From the NCBI GenBank assembly GCA_028551475.1, contig CM052357.1, forward strand, positions 14,183,931-14,247,930: a stretch of DNA of 64,000 nt, given 5' to 3'. Under the pieces are notes generated by a model. That model did not search any database and was not told the DNA's origin. It worked only from the letters and a program-made list of their open reading frames with translations. This DNA comes from Casuarina equisetifolia. Taxonomy: Eukaryota > Streptophyta > Magnoliopsida > Fagales > Casuarinaceae. Positions 12,557 through 26,500 of the stretch are shown here, piece after piece; positions within the stretch are counted from its first letter, which is position 1; every line of letters starts with the position of its first letter. Both the position numbers and the translations under genes were made by a program.

Positions 12557-13357
12557 TTTCTTGTCTCTCTCATATTTTGCCGGGTCTCCTCCAATTCCAG
12601 CTTTTGAAGACTCTGGCGTTTGACCCCAGCAGGGCCCTGGTTAATCTTTCAGAGAACTGATTTGAAGACAATGTGGTGCCAAATTCAGCATCGCCAGTGC
12701 CAAATTCGGCCTTTATTGCATTGGACAGTTCCCCTGGGGGTTGATGGCCTATTGAAGCACTTGCAAAATGGTTTTACTGGGTGTTGCCCACTCCATGTAC
12801 AGTCCAAAGGTATCAACGGATTCGCTTTTCAATTACCACACCTTTTGTTTTCACGCTGCCAAGCCAATTAAGCAACCTTATAGAGTGTACTTTTTGAGCA
12901 TCATACATGGGTCATTCACCCTTACATCCTTCTTGTCTTTTGACAGAAAAGCAGCAGCCTACTTAATTTCAATAAATGTCCTTTTTATTGGTGGATTTCT
13001 AGTTTAATGTGACATTCGATCGATTTTGTTTTAGAGTCGTTAAACACTGGCGTTTCTGCCATGAAGAAATAATCGTTGTCCTCTTCTTTTCCTTAAGCAA
13101 TTGGAAACCTTTTCTATTTTGATGTTGGGACTATGATTACAACACTCAGCGTACTGTGGCGACAAGGGACTTCGAAGAAGAATTCAGTGATTGTGGAGTA
13201 GACATAGACTGGCAAAGCACGATGAAAAGCTTAGCTTCAGCTTTTCCTTGTTAACACGGGATAAAATAATTACCAATTATACTAACAGAAAAATTGCAGA
13301 GCAATTCCACGTTAGATAGCACTTGCAATAACATTTAACCCAATAATGTGTAACAGG
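12557..13357. other. RRP5 3' region and convergent intergenic gap
   Basis: This gap lies between the RRP5 stop and the stop of the minus-strand hydrolase gene. It probably holds both 3' untranslated regions. Candidate poly(A) signals such as AATAAA occur near 12,970 (+). Open frames here have no recognisable similarity. Confidence 0.5.
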
Positions 13358-14558
13358 CTATCCATGAATGGAAAGTGCCCTTCTAAGAACTTTCAGAAGC
13401 AGAGGATAAGCTGTAAGTTGAGGAAAATGGCCTTTCGTTTTTAGTATTTTTACCCTGGCACGAGCCCTCACAAGCTTTCTTTTCATGTAGAAAGCCACTA
13501 ATTTGGGAACGATGACATCTTTTTTGGATTGAATGATGGTGCAGGGCACTGGAACTTGAGGCAGCACCGGTCTTAAGTCGCTTAGAATCACGGTTCTAGC
13601 AACACTAAGTGCAATCTTTGGTTTCATTCTCCCCAAACTGCATTCGAATTGGTTTATGGCACTAGTGCAGTTTACACCCACTGCTTCTTGGGCGAAGCTT
13701 CTAACCCAACTTGAGTAATTTTTATCTATCTGGGTAAAGATTGTCTCGATCTCTGATCTTTCAAAACCCCATTGTATCCTTTAGCATTGAGGTACCTACG
13801 GAAAGGTGCCAAAACATTAGACGCAAAGAAGGAATTTGAGAAAGGAAAAACAAGAAAAAAGAAAAGAAACTTTCATGTTGAGATAGAAAAAGACAGCAGA
13901 GAACGGTGAAGTGGAAGCAGGGTAGATTAGTTTTAAAACATACCGAAATGGAGACAAAACAAGAAAAAAAGAAAGAAAGAGAAGAAACATGAAAATGGCA
14001 TAGGTTTTGAATGGAAGGTGACTCAAAACTTAGAGAAACAGGATATCCTGGGTGTGAGTTGTAATAAAACATAGAAAAGCATGTGTGCATGGATGTACAA
14101 GAAAGTGGGTAAAAGCCTTGGAAATGGACATGGAGGAAAGGAAAGAGAGGGAAAGAGAGGGAGGTTCACCTTGGAGAGCCACTCAGTAATATAAGGTGCT
14201 CGAAGAGTTCTGGTCTCTTGGTTGCGGCTATGCACCCGATCATGGCTGACATGGAGTGACCTATATAAATAATCTGATTGACATTGAGCTTATCAAGAAG
14301 ACACAGCAAGTCCTGGACGTAACCATTGAAAGTCGAGTACTTGGTCGGATTGTAAAGGGCCGCATCAACGTTTGGCGAGAAAACCAAGTCGAAAACCACC
14401 ACCTTGAAGTAGCAAGCAAGGTAAGGGATTAGATATTGCCACAGCGTCTGGTCTGTACCGAAGCCATGAGCAAGAACCAAGGCTTGGGTGCCATTTCCAT
14501 ACACACTTACGTTTAGTGCTTCCACAATGCCTCCTGCATGATTGCAGAGCGTGTCCAT
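13358..14558 (-). pseudogene. DLK2-like alpha/beta hydrolase (D14/KAI2 family) with one-base frameshift
   Basis: The D14/KAI2/DLK2 family are small plant alpha/beta hydrolases related to strigolactone and karrikin receptors. Exon 1 (14,170-14,558) begins MDTLCNHAGGIVEALNVSVY and has the oxyanion-region HGFG and the nucleophile motif GHSMSAMIG (Ser about residue 102). Exon 2 (13,358-13,795) has the Asp motif QSKKDVIVP and the His motif TKGHFPQL, so all three catalytic residues are present. The junction SGSPR|YLN and the GHSMS nucleophile fit DLK2 better than D14. In exon 2 the frame breaks at 13,767-13,770: four Gs on the coding strand where five would keep YNGGFE in frame. Unshifted reading stops at 13,826-13,828. 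Downstream sequence is otherwise clean, so this is either a very young pseudogene or a homopolymer sequencing error. Confidence 0.85.
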
Positions 14559-17255
14559 ATGGAAATCCTAGAAATGGTCGGACAGGTTGTAAAACCTTCA
14601 ATGCCATGGGTTTTATAAGTGGGGCTTGGCTTTCTTCACTACAACAAATCACGTGCCTTATTCAATATATATGGCTCTTTTGAAATTGCGCAACTAGAGT
14701 AGATGTACGTTTGAGTGTACTTTTCAAGGTTCACTATGTCTACTCCTCTGCATTACGAAGAGAGACAGAGAACTCCAGCTTCAAGCTAACATGGCCTACT
14801 ATGGATAAAAATCAAACACGAGATACATGCAAAAAAGTAGATCCAACTGCCCCGACAGAGACTGCAGAAATTTGGCCAAGAAAAGAAAAGGTCTTGGATT
14901 CTACTTTGCTTCTTTGTGCTACTGAATGCCAAGAAAAGCAGCGTCTAGAATATCGTGCTTGTACAAGCATTCAAAGCCCTTTTTAAAGCAAGATGTCGTT
15001 TTTGCAGTGACATAAGATCGACTTTCCATAGCTACTAAATCATCAAAAGTTTTATTCCAACTTGCCACTACTTCGCTGGATTGTTGAATATGGAAAAATA
15101 TCTAGTAGAGCTGTTTTCAGTACGATATCCACACGAAAGCTGTGTTCGTTGATGAGACCACAATCTCGATATCAAGGATTGAAGTTGCCAGATATCAATC
15201 GTTGATTCTAGAGAAGTTTGAGATGAGGGAAAGAGAGTGATAAAGGAAAAAGGATTTACAAGAAGATGTTGAAGAAGATAATGTTTTTAGCTAATGCCTT
15301 TTCGTACAAACTTCTCTCAAACAAAACGATAATTTACTATTACGTGTTAAGTAGGCACATGAACGATTGGATTTGAAGACGAAGACGAAGACGAAGACAT
15401 TGTGTTTGTTTTGCCACACCAAATCACAGAAGAAAGGAGGACTAATCTACGTATCTTAAGATGATGGACAAACCCATGGGAGGGAAACTCCAATGTGGGT
15501 ATTTCCCTAGAAATTGAGCCCTTTCTTTAAGGTTATGAGGTTTTTTGTTATGTTCAAAATTTAAAATTAAAAAATTAAAGAAAAAAAATTAGAATATTTA
15601 TTTTAACTGCGAAGGGCTTAAAGAAGTTGCTAGAGATGAAGTGGACGGTATTAGACTCAAGGGAAAGGCAAACGGTGTATATTGACATAAATAAATGCAG
15701 TCGGCTTTTGGGTGGGGGACGAAGATAAGGCACGCAAATGCTGTCGAACAAGATAGCCGTCCCTGCATTTATTGTCGTCAGTCGTAAGCTTCTCGACTTG
15801 ATGATGCCCTCAGTGATGGATCAAAAGGTTGACATTCACTATTTGAGGCCCCGTGGAAGGTGGCTTTGCCGTTCACCTTTTTTGGTCCCGTGGAAGGTGG
15901 CTTGCCATTCACTGTTGTTTAGGTCCCACCGTCGGTGACTTTAACTTGTGATTGTTATTCGCTTGTGCGGATAAGTAATGAGTCCCACTCAAGATGACGG
16001 CAACATACATCCCGGTGGGGGTGACAGAAATGTCAAATTTTTCCCACATCATACATGTCAAATTTCTGGGTTACTCTTCTCATTTAGTTAGCCTTTTGAG
16101 TGAAAACCCAATTGGCAATATGAAAAATTAGGCTCTCAATTCGCAATAGGGAAAAGAAAATTCCGTATGTCCATGTTCTTAGATCAGATCCTTCGCCTTC
16201 TCACAAGAAATCTGAGACGCAAGTGTGATGGAGATGTTAACAGTGTTGAAGATTTCCAGGGTGCTGGAATGTTATGTGAATAAATAGACCCATTCCGCAA
16301 AGAGAGAACTACGACAGGGCTCATAAATAGATAAACTGGGAAAAAATTAAAGAAAACAAAATAATAACAATAACAATAATAATAATAATAATAATAATAA
16401 TAAGAAGAAGAAGAAGAAGACAGCCAAACCATTTCCAGGATCACCTTCCATCGTCATAGCCAAACCAGTTTGTCAATGTAGATGGTTTGGTTCTAAATAG
16501 AGTTGCTAGCAGGGAGACACAAGCTGTGAAATTATGAATGAAAATAGAATTAAAAAGTGTAGATATTCATTGCACGTTATTGATTACTTACAACCAGAAA
16601 CTTGATGCTCTCACGTTTCCTAGAACGGGCAAATCTTTCCATCATAATAATGCAGTTTCCATGACGGCTATTCCGCATGCTGCTTTTTAGAGATTCATTG
16701 AGACTCGACCATCTATACAAAGCGTTGTAGCATCCAAAGCCACTGAAAGCAAAACAACGCAATTCCCAATTGCAACAAATCTACATATATGAGCATTGAG
16801 CACCATTCCAAAAGAAATCACTTAGAAATGCATAGCTGTTTGCAGCCGCAAATATAAAGATAGCTCATACAATCAACTCTTTCCATTTCGTCCCTCCAAA
16901 AAAAGAGGAAAAAAAAAAAAGGAAGATGATTAATACATGATTACACAAAACAAGATTTAACAAGTGTACGAGACCTAACCATATTTCACATTCTTATTCT
17001 GTACAGCTGTTGTTCCACAAATAAAACGGGCAGAGAGACGAGAATCGGAGTTGGTGATGATTACTGGTATTATCAGTTGTCACGTCGCAATATATCTAAC
17101 ACTGTTTTGGGCCTAAACGTGGAAATTCGTTGCCCAGGCAAAAAGAGGGCAAGTGAAGAGAACACCATAAATATTTGGGTTCACGAATGATGTTTGGTTG
17201 GATGCTTCAAAATCCATCTCATAATTAACAATTGGAGAGAAGAAGAAAAGATGCA
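14559..17255. other. Intergenic region without a recognisable gene
   Basis: This contains the upstream region of the hydrolase gene and the 3' flank of the CPSF-A gene. A short imperfect repeat (GTGGAAGGTGGCTT at 15,851 and 15,890) and a GAAGAC run near 15,376-15,399 are visible. No open frame resembles a known protein. Confidence 0.55.
16362..16419. repeat. Compound microsatellite (AAT)n-(AAG)n
   Basis: About a dozen AAT-type units are followed directly by five AAG units. It lies in non-coding DNA between the hydrolase and CPSF-A genes. Confidence 0.9.
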
Positions 17256-20200
17256 TTAGTTCAAGGCATAATGAACTCGTTCTAGGAGTTGCACCACCTG
17301 ATTTACAGGAATAGGTGAAGGTAAATGTGGTTTCGAGGTTGATTTTACAGTCTCCAACGATCCCAGAGGCAACGATAAAATGGCCTCTTGCTGCAAACTT
17401 GTAAGTTCCAAAAACTGACCCAGCATGTCACCATCAAGTATTTTAGGTACCCCAACCTGTTGGAAGAAGTACAATAAACAGAATTAATAAATAAACAACT
17501 AAATAAACCAAGACACTAAGCCAGCTAGTTGCCTAGGAATGCCTCTCAAACTATAATACTCTAATCTCATTCAAATCTCTTCAACATTAGATTTTTCCTT
17601 TTTGCTATAGATCAGCAAATGATAATAAAGAGGAACTAGGGCTAATGGCTGAATAGCAAATCTATTGGCTTGTGATTTTAAGGTCCCCCGTTCCAATCCC
17701 TTTTACTTATTGGAAATTACATACGGAATCCAAATCCATGATTTATAAGAACATCTACCTCACCATGGGAAGAAAAAGTCATAGGGGAAAAATGAGAGCA
17801 TAGGACACAAGGGAAAAAATTTCAAAGATCCCATATGCAATTAGTGGAGGAGGAAATGTTTATCTCAAGAAAGGTAAAACAAGATGCCTTTGAGCTCATG
17901 CAATCCAAATTTTCATAGTTTGACTATAGGACCATTATGTTGCTGCATTTCAATCTTTGTTGCAACACACATAGACAAGTAGCAGCACACTCATTAAGAT
18001 GCACAATATATAAGTTTCCACATAAGAGAAGTAAAACTACATACTTTTCTACATTAGGTTGTTTATAGTCACAAAAGCAATTGGTTGCTTACTAGCAGTG
18101 ACATTAAAATCTGTTTCAACTATTCTTACCGGGTTTTCACGACTTCGGAACTCATTATGATCATTTCCTAGAACAGGAGCAGTCAATGGATGTACCACAA
18201 GTCTTGCTTGGACAGCTTCTAAGAGCTCATGTTCTTCCCTGCATATGCACGACATTTCAAAAAACAATATTCAAAACCAGACATCACAGAAAAAATAACA
18301 GCACAAAGGGCAACAACGTGCAGTATCAAAAAGTTAACCAAACTCCTAAATATAACTGCAAGAATCTTAGGTTATTAGAATTAGGATCGTGTGCAAGATT
18401 TATTAGCCTCCTGCGTCTTCTTTGGCTCTGCAACTGAGAAATCCTATGTCACATATTAGCAACAAATAGTAATGACCTTGAAATATGTTGACATAACCTA
18501 TGGATGAAAAGCAAACACACAATGAGCATCGAATAATAAATTTCATAAGCTAGGTAGTCTCTTTTAGAAAACTGATACCCCATGCAGCACCGCCCAGTGA
18601 ATTGTCTTGTATTCAATGTTTAAGAGATGGTAGAAATAGGACAGAAATTAGATGCTGTGGTTTTAATATTGTTCTATGGTTACAAACAATGGACTTTAAG
18701 ACATATGAACTGAGTTTCCTCAGCGCTATGGTTTCTTTGACTCAAAATGTTTCCTCCAGTAGTTAATATAGCCAAGGAAGCCGAGAAAATATCAACCACA
18801 GAAAAGACCTCTTAATCATTTGCCATGAAATGGCTATGGGACAGAACATTGCTCACCGAAGCTTGATGCTTCAAAGCACTGCAATCTATTGTCAGCAATG
18901 GAAGGGGCCAAATGAAAACTACAGTTGCTTTTTGGTCATTTTTAATGAATAAATTATTTAAAATATTTAACGCTAAGCATTTCCCATGAAAATGTCACAG
19001 AAAGGAGAACCTTTTTTATATTGTAATTGCTAATAGTGATATCTGCCAAATGAGATTCCAGGAGGTTCCTAAAAGAACCTAGCCTTACTTTGTTGCTACG
19101 ATGTGCGCTACTTTTAAGAGTTTACCCGCATTTGTATTAATTCAACATCAGATACAGGAAACAGAAATCTTGACGGGAAACAACATCAAAGAGCCCTCAA
19201 TACAAATACACCCAAAAAAATAAAAATAAAAATAAAAATAAAAAAACATAGAGGACATCGTTTGCTCAGAAAATCATACCTTGATATGGGAATAAAGATT
19301 ATAATGCTTCCTAGTAGTGTACCAGTGACGATGGTGTTGTGTGATAAGTCAATTCCATTCAGCGTGTCATCGGTTGGAAGTTTATACAAGTATGATCCCT
19401 AAAACAAGAATGTTAACAAACATCACTGTGGGAAGTACCAGAAAATGCAGTGCATCATAAAATCAGTGTTAAAAAATTAGTTGGAAGTTTAAAAATCAGC
19501 TCTAGGAAGGGACAGAGGAAGGAAGAGAAAAGAGGGGGGGGGGGGGTTGACCCATACCCAATACCACAACCGTGGAGAGATATTAGACCAAGGACTTATC
19601 AATTTAATTGCAACAATTTCTCTCTAATATTGGATTTTAATGCCCTTTGGATTCAAACCGCTTATTTGAGTTGACAGATATTTGTCCAAGGTCAGCTGAG
19701 ACATACATTCCCTTGTATTATGATGACAGGGATGGGTGGTAGAAGTGTTCTAGCTTTTTCTTAAATAACAAACATTGGGAACACTTATCATTTTATTTGA
19801 TGGCAAGTCTACCCACACACCAACGAAATGAATGCTTTGATCCATGCCTACACATTAAAAATACATAACTATCTTGAAGGTACTCTCTCTACAATCAAGA
19901 CAGCATATGGACAGTCATAAGGCATATTTTTCACAATATTTTTGGCATCACCACAACAGTAATTAAAACTAGAACAAAAATAAACTTTTACACTTTAAGC
20001 TCCATATCCTGATAGATAAGATACCACCAACTTTCTTCCAAATTGTAAATCAACAGCACTTCAAGCAGAAAGAAAGGGTTTATTGCACAAAAAACAACAA
20101 ATATTGGAAACACTTATTCGATGACAAGTCTACCAACACACCACCAAAACGAATGCTTTGATCCATCTAGACGTTAAAAATGCATGAGTATCTTGAAGGT

Positions 20201-23200
20201 ACTCTCTGCCTAATCAAGTCAGCGTATGGACTGTCATCACATTTCCTGATGACTAATTTTTCGCTATTTTTGGCCCAATACCATGTAGTAATAAAAACTG
20301 GAGCAAAGATAAACTTTTACACTCTAAGCCCCATATCCTCATAGGTAAGATAACAACAGCTTCTGCAAACAACAGCTTCTGCAAACAACATTGCAAATCA
20401 AGAGTACTTCAAGCACAAAGCAAGGTTTTGTTGCACAACAAATTGTTCAATAAATTGGTTCAGAAAACTTGATTCTTCTTTAGGAGTCATTAAATTATTC
20501 AACCATTCAAATATGTATCAGGCTATATTGAGTCAAAAACATAAACCTGCTAGACTTATCTCTACCACCTGGAATAAGCTCACAGATCATAATAGATCTG
20601 AACCTAGTTTATTACCCTCTTATCCAAAATGAAATCCCTGCAATTCATACTAGAGAAGCAGAAGTCTATTGCAGGCAGAAAAAGGCCTGCCATGAACCCC
20701 AGCCAAATTTAATACAGAAAAACCTGTGCCTTATAAAACCACAAAATATCAGTTATTATGCTGCCATATGCTAGTTCTGTTTCACCTAATCCCTAATCTT
20801 GTAAAGCCTTTAGAATCTCACCAAGAACTTCTCCGAAGATTCAATTATGCTAAATAAAAGCATTTGCAATATTTATTGACATAAATACCACAAATATATG
20901 GAACACAGGATGACTTCCTTTTACAACTATAAGATTAACTTTTTTCCTTATAAGGTGCAGAAGAGAATACCTTCCTGATGCTCATTGCTACCTCACCCAT
21001 ATAATAAGCAGAGCTCAGAGTTAAGTTGGATTCCGGACTTGCATTATCTGGGACAGAGCAAAAAATGTTCAAATGTTAGCAACGTTATCCTTCTAGGCCA
21101 TGGTAGAGAAGGAACAACCAGATAAGCAGGTGAACAGCATAATTGTAATGAGGTCAACCCATACCTCTAGGGAAGATCATTACTTTGAGGGAAAAAAAAT
21201 GGCCATATTTACACTACACACCCACTGCAAGCAAATACTCTTGGCTAGATATTGAACTTTATGTTGATCTCAATTAGGTGCGGTTATTTTTCTTCTTAAG
21301 CTGAGTACAAAGCCACAAACAAAATCTGAATTGCAATTTTATTATGAAAGCTATTTTACCAGTGGAGAAAAGTGCCAAACACCACTATAACATGCTTTGG
21401 TTAATATATGTTCTATGAAAATGTCAGAAACATAAGAATCTTCTATTCTTTAAATAATGGATAACTCTTCTACCCTCATTCTTAAAAAGAATTCTATGAG
21501 GATATCATGGTTTAATCTCAATCTCACAGGTAAGATTCAGCAATACTTTCTGTGAGCATCATGATCTTCTCCTTCTCTGATTTGCACAACTATGAACGGA
21601 TCATTCTTCAAAGAATACATGGAATGTCTAACGCAAAGCTTTAACACTATGGCTTAATCAAAAGCTTACTTTCTAAATGATCTGAAGATGATAGAACCGC
21701 AATGCTCCCCTTACGATCTGAAACAATAGCTGTGTCAACATCCATAAGAACACAATCAGCAACTAATCTCTGCGACGGATCAGAATACAACTGCTCCAGT
21801 TTTTTGGAATCCTAACATACAAAACGCAAAGCAGGCAAGTTCAGGACCAGTTTAAAGAAAGCCTTAAAGTTGACTATACCAAAACTACAGGCAAGGAAAA
21901 GAAAATGAAGGGGGAAAATTTATACTCATTAACAGATTCACCCATCTTATCTTTGACAAAAATGGCCACTCGGCATTCAAACACAAATTACAGAGGCAAG
22001 CTGCCTTTACTAATTACCTCATGGTAAGAATAGAAAAGGATACCATCACGGCAATCACCAACAGCTATCCTAGTAAAATATGAAGTCAAACACGTTATCA
22101 TAAATCGTGTCCTTCCTCCAGCAAACCTCTTCATCCTTTGAGGATTGTCACTTGGAAAACCACATACATAGAACTGAGGGAAGAACAATGTCTTAATCAG
22201 CAGAGGATAAGTAAATATAGACAAACTGAGATAAAAACAACATCTTAAGCAGCGGGATATATGATTCATAAAAAGCATACACACATAGCTTTTGCTTCTT
22301 AAGACCAGAAAACAATTAGCGGAAATAATAATTACAGGAAGGAAGACACAGAAAAATAATATGCAACTTACACTACTACCAGCTGATGCCAAAAAGTAAC
22401 GTTCAAGATAAGGACATATAGCAAGAACCACCCCTGGCCAGGTGATTGTACAAGCTAACCGCAATTGCCATGCTTCAGTCTCTTCCAATTTCACTCCATC
22501 GCAGCTAGTGTCATCAGGGCTGCTGCATAGACTACTGCTTGATAGCTGTTCCGCTGCATACCCAACTACTTCACGAAATGGTGAAGTCCGTTGAGCAGCT
22601 GATCCTGACTTTGAACTGAATGTTATTGACCCACTATCTGAATTTTGCACATGTTCGAAGCAGAGTACAATGAGACGGCCCTTTGTACTGTTAAAACAAA
22701 ATTTAAGTTAAAATAACATGTTTATGGCACCAAGTAATCACATGAAAAGAAATATGATTTCCACAAGAAATATATTTTGCAGGGTGCCCAACAGGAAATC
22801 TACATTCAAAATCGACTCTACCATGACCACAATTAACCAATCAAGCCATCAAATATTTAGCCACTACACATTAACGCAAAGGAGAATATTTTAGAAGTTC
22901 AAAATTAAACAAAACAGAAACCTCGAACAAAAGTATGACAAATTAGGACAACAAATGTATGGGACAGGAAATCACCTCTCAGCTTCACCACTTGGCATTA
23001 TGGCTGGACCAGAGGACAAACTAGTCCCAACCACCAGGACCTGTTCACCCCCAACCCTCACTAACTCCATGGCTTTTGCAGTCTCTCCAAGTTCAAGTTT
23101 AAAAGATGATAGGATTGACCCACTAAGAGGGTCCACACAACAGATGTCAGATGAACACATATCATTGTTCAACTCAGTTCTCATTACAAGTAATAGTCTG

Positions 23201-23545
23201 CTTTCATTATGATATAGGACTTTCCTTGGAGTGCCTCCAAGATGAAATTTCTGCACATTAAGCCTCTTACTATGCACCATCTCCACCTATAGAGGTACAT
23301 GATAAAGATTGTAAATATAAGCATATGCCATGCAAATTACCAATATAACTTCAAAAAAGGTTTACTGACACTAAATTTACGAGGTAAAGAAGGAAAAAGA
23401 GAAGAAACAGAAAGTCATAAGTAACACGATATCCAGCTCATCAGCCCTCAATACAGCTTTAACTGCAACTTTTTGCTTTGATAAAATTGAATGAGACCTT
23501 CAGCTGATTATCAATAATTATTTTGCTTCTTCTTCTTCTTCTTCA

Positions 23546-23577
<32 letters not shown>

Positions 23578-26500
23578 AAATTTTACCATTATATACCAGA
23601 CATTAAGATTCTTGAAATGCTTCTTCTTCTTCTTCTTCTTCTTCTTCATTTTTTTTTTGGTGTGTGTGTGTAAATTTTACCATTATATACCAGACATTAA
23701 GATTCTTGAAATGCTTGAGAGCCAAATATTTTCAGAGAAGATATATCTCAATCAAGCTCAATGCAAAAAAGAGAATCAAGGCAATAAGAGAGAAAACAAG
23801 TCAAGATTACTCATGATTCAGCACCTTATGCATAAAGAGGCTTCCTTTAGGATGAATCAATCCAGCCGCTCAACCTACTAATTCAGTTGTCTAGCCATCT
23901 TCTTTTAACTTACTAGCACAATTTCCTACTAATTCCTTTAGCCCTTGAAACCAAGCAATAAGAAAGCACGCTCTTGAGTTGAAAGGTCAAGCAATTATCA
24001 CTTCCTATTACTAATATTCATAAGGAGAAAATTTCAGAATTCAACCACCATGAATTAATAGAAAAAGACTCTTCCATCACACATCATCCATCTATTCAGT
24101 CAACAAGAGAAACCTCAATAAAAACATTTTAAATGTGAGAGAATGTGACAATGTAATGCTTTATGGATAAAATGGAGTACAATTAGTAAAAAAGATGAGC
24201 GCATTCTCATGAAACTCTCAGTTAACAAAGACAACTAGTTAATACTTTTCTGAACCATAAATTTTCAGTGGGAAAACCAAATAGCCTTAAAATTGAAAAC
24301 TAAATACCCATAAAACATACGACTATCTCAAAAAGGGTTCTCACCAAATGGAGACTATTCTCTGCAACAAATAAGACTCCCTTTGGACATTCGATAGTAC
24401 AGACAGGGGTCACATGTGTTGAAGGTTGAAATGAAATGGATGTATAAGAAAGGCTATGCCTGGCAGTATGCAACAACCAAGGTCTGTCACTAAGAGCAAT
24501 TAAATCCGCATCAAGTGAATCACTCAGGGGAACAAGGAAAACAGGAGTAATGCCAATGCGGCGAATGGCAATCAACTGAAGATTAGCAGGAAGGTTGTCT
24601 GTCTTCTCAAATAGATTATTAACCTCACCAAGATGTGAGCTAAAAGAAGTTGACATCCTAATACCTGATGGAGCAGAATATGTATTTCCTAAAGAGGAAT
24701 TAAGAGGTTGGTATCCGGACAATTCTGACAAAGACATTTTGGAGGCATCAGGCCACTCAAACCTGAGCAGCATTCCATTCCTTAAACCAGAGAGTACATA
24801 AAGCCTGTCAACCAATACAAGCCTTACATCTTGAGGAATGCAGCCACTTATTGCAGTTCCCATGGTGTTTGTTAATGAAATCATCCCCAAGGCAAGGACT
24901 CGTAGGCCCTTATCTGGCACAAAGGTCAAGATTTCCACTGAAGGCCTGTGTGTCCCGATAGCAAATGTTCTACTAGTGTCAATGCCAACTGGAAAGGCAT
25001 TCACATGGGTATTGTTTACCAGGTTGATGGAAGAACTGGATTTGTTTCGCTCAAAACGCTTTTGTGGTATGGAAATGCATGATAACTCATTTTGCAGTCT
25101 CAGATGTTGCATTTCATGTATTTCATAATCATAAGCTGATAGCAATCTGATCCCAAGGACAAATAGTATACAAGGATTAGAGGTAGAAACAATGACCATA
25201 TTCTGTCCAACTGCCCCCAAACTAATACTTGAATTGTCTGGGTACCAGGATGTGCAAACTGGATAGGACAACGGGATACCCTCAGAATGAGCAACTTTGG
25301 TTGGTAAACAGAGCCTGACAGCATTCTGGTGAATCTGAACAAGCAAACCATCACTAACAAGGCCACAAGCTAGAGTGCAGACATCAGGCTGGAAACCAAC
25401 TGAATCAGTCACATCAGAAAAACTTAAGCCAACTGATAGCACCCTTGTCTCTTCAACAAACGAGAGTACAAGAAAAGAATGATAAGAATCAATTACTTTC
25501 ATCCGAACTGTCCAAGTACCAGTTATGCCTTGATAAATAGGAGCAGTCCTCAATAACTTTTCTACGCTGATACCACTACGAATAATCCTTAATGAACCCT
25601 CTGGTGCCACTCCACAGCAGGCAAACATCTGATCATGTTTCTCATCATGGTAATCTGTAACTGACATATCTAGTATTGGTGCAATATTTTGAATAGTACT
25701 TGTGTCTTGCAATCTTCCGTTCTCCAGTGTGAGGACCATCCCATCCCCCATCTCCATAAGTGTAATCAGATATCCCCCTTGCACCCACAAAAGTGCCTTG
25801 CATGATAGACCTTTATAAAGGCATTCCGATAGGTTAACCTTAAGGCCATCATGATCAAAAAAAATTTCAATCATAAAGAAATCTCCAGTATCTACACAGA
25901 AAATCATCCTTGGAATTTTATGGTGTTCTGGTTCCCAACTCCACGAGCATACATGTTTGTAGGCTGGAGTCACATTTCCATTCTCACCATCTATGCACAT
26001 AGGATCATAGTCCCTCAGCTCCAACAAAGCACAAGCAGCAACATTAAATAAACCTTCATCATCAACGTCATGTACTCTACAAGATTCCTCAACAAAATTA
26101 TGCTCATCTACTGCATTAGGTAGAAAATTTAAGCTTGTTCGATATAGACAACATGGATTGTGTGGATCTCTAAGATCCAGTAAGAGAGCATCACCATCCC
26201 TGAACAGAAAGGCAAACCCATTAGAGTGTGGAACTTCAACAACATTATGCGCCAAGGGTCCAGTTTCACTGTACTCAGAAATAACACATATAGTAGATTC
26301 TGTGATATTCCATCCCAATATCAGCAGTTCATTCATGACTGCTCCTCGCCTGCAGTCCAAATTCTGGTAAGTTGTTATGTCAACCATAGTGGAGCACTTA
26401 TAGAATAGCAATGGAGTACAACATCCAACAGCCACATAACATGAAAAGTAAGACTATTCATTGCTTTACCTATTCAAAAGAATGGCCAGTACAGCATTAT

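Noticed and set aside
12620..13007. Open frames after the RRP5 stop
   Set aside because: The RRP5 protein ends naturally at 12,556 in line with its family. These frames show no similarity and lie in the 3' region.
13761..14235. Phe/Ser-rich minus-strand open frames
   Set aside because: They lie in the intron of the hydrolase gene and come from T-rich intron sequence.
22972..23286. Apparent genes in both directions over CPSF-A exon 8, and similar opposite-strand frames over other exons
   Set aside because: The minus-strand frame fits the spliced CPSF-A protein. The opposite frames are shadows without similarity.
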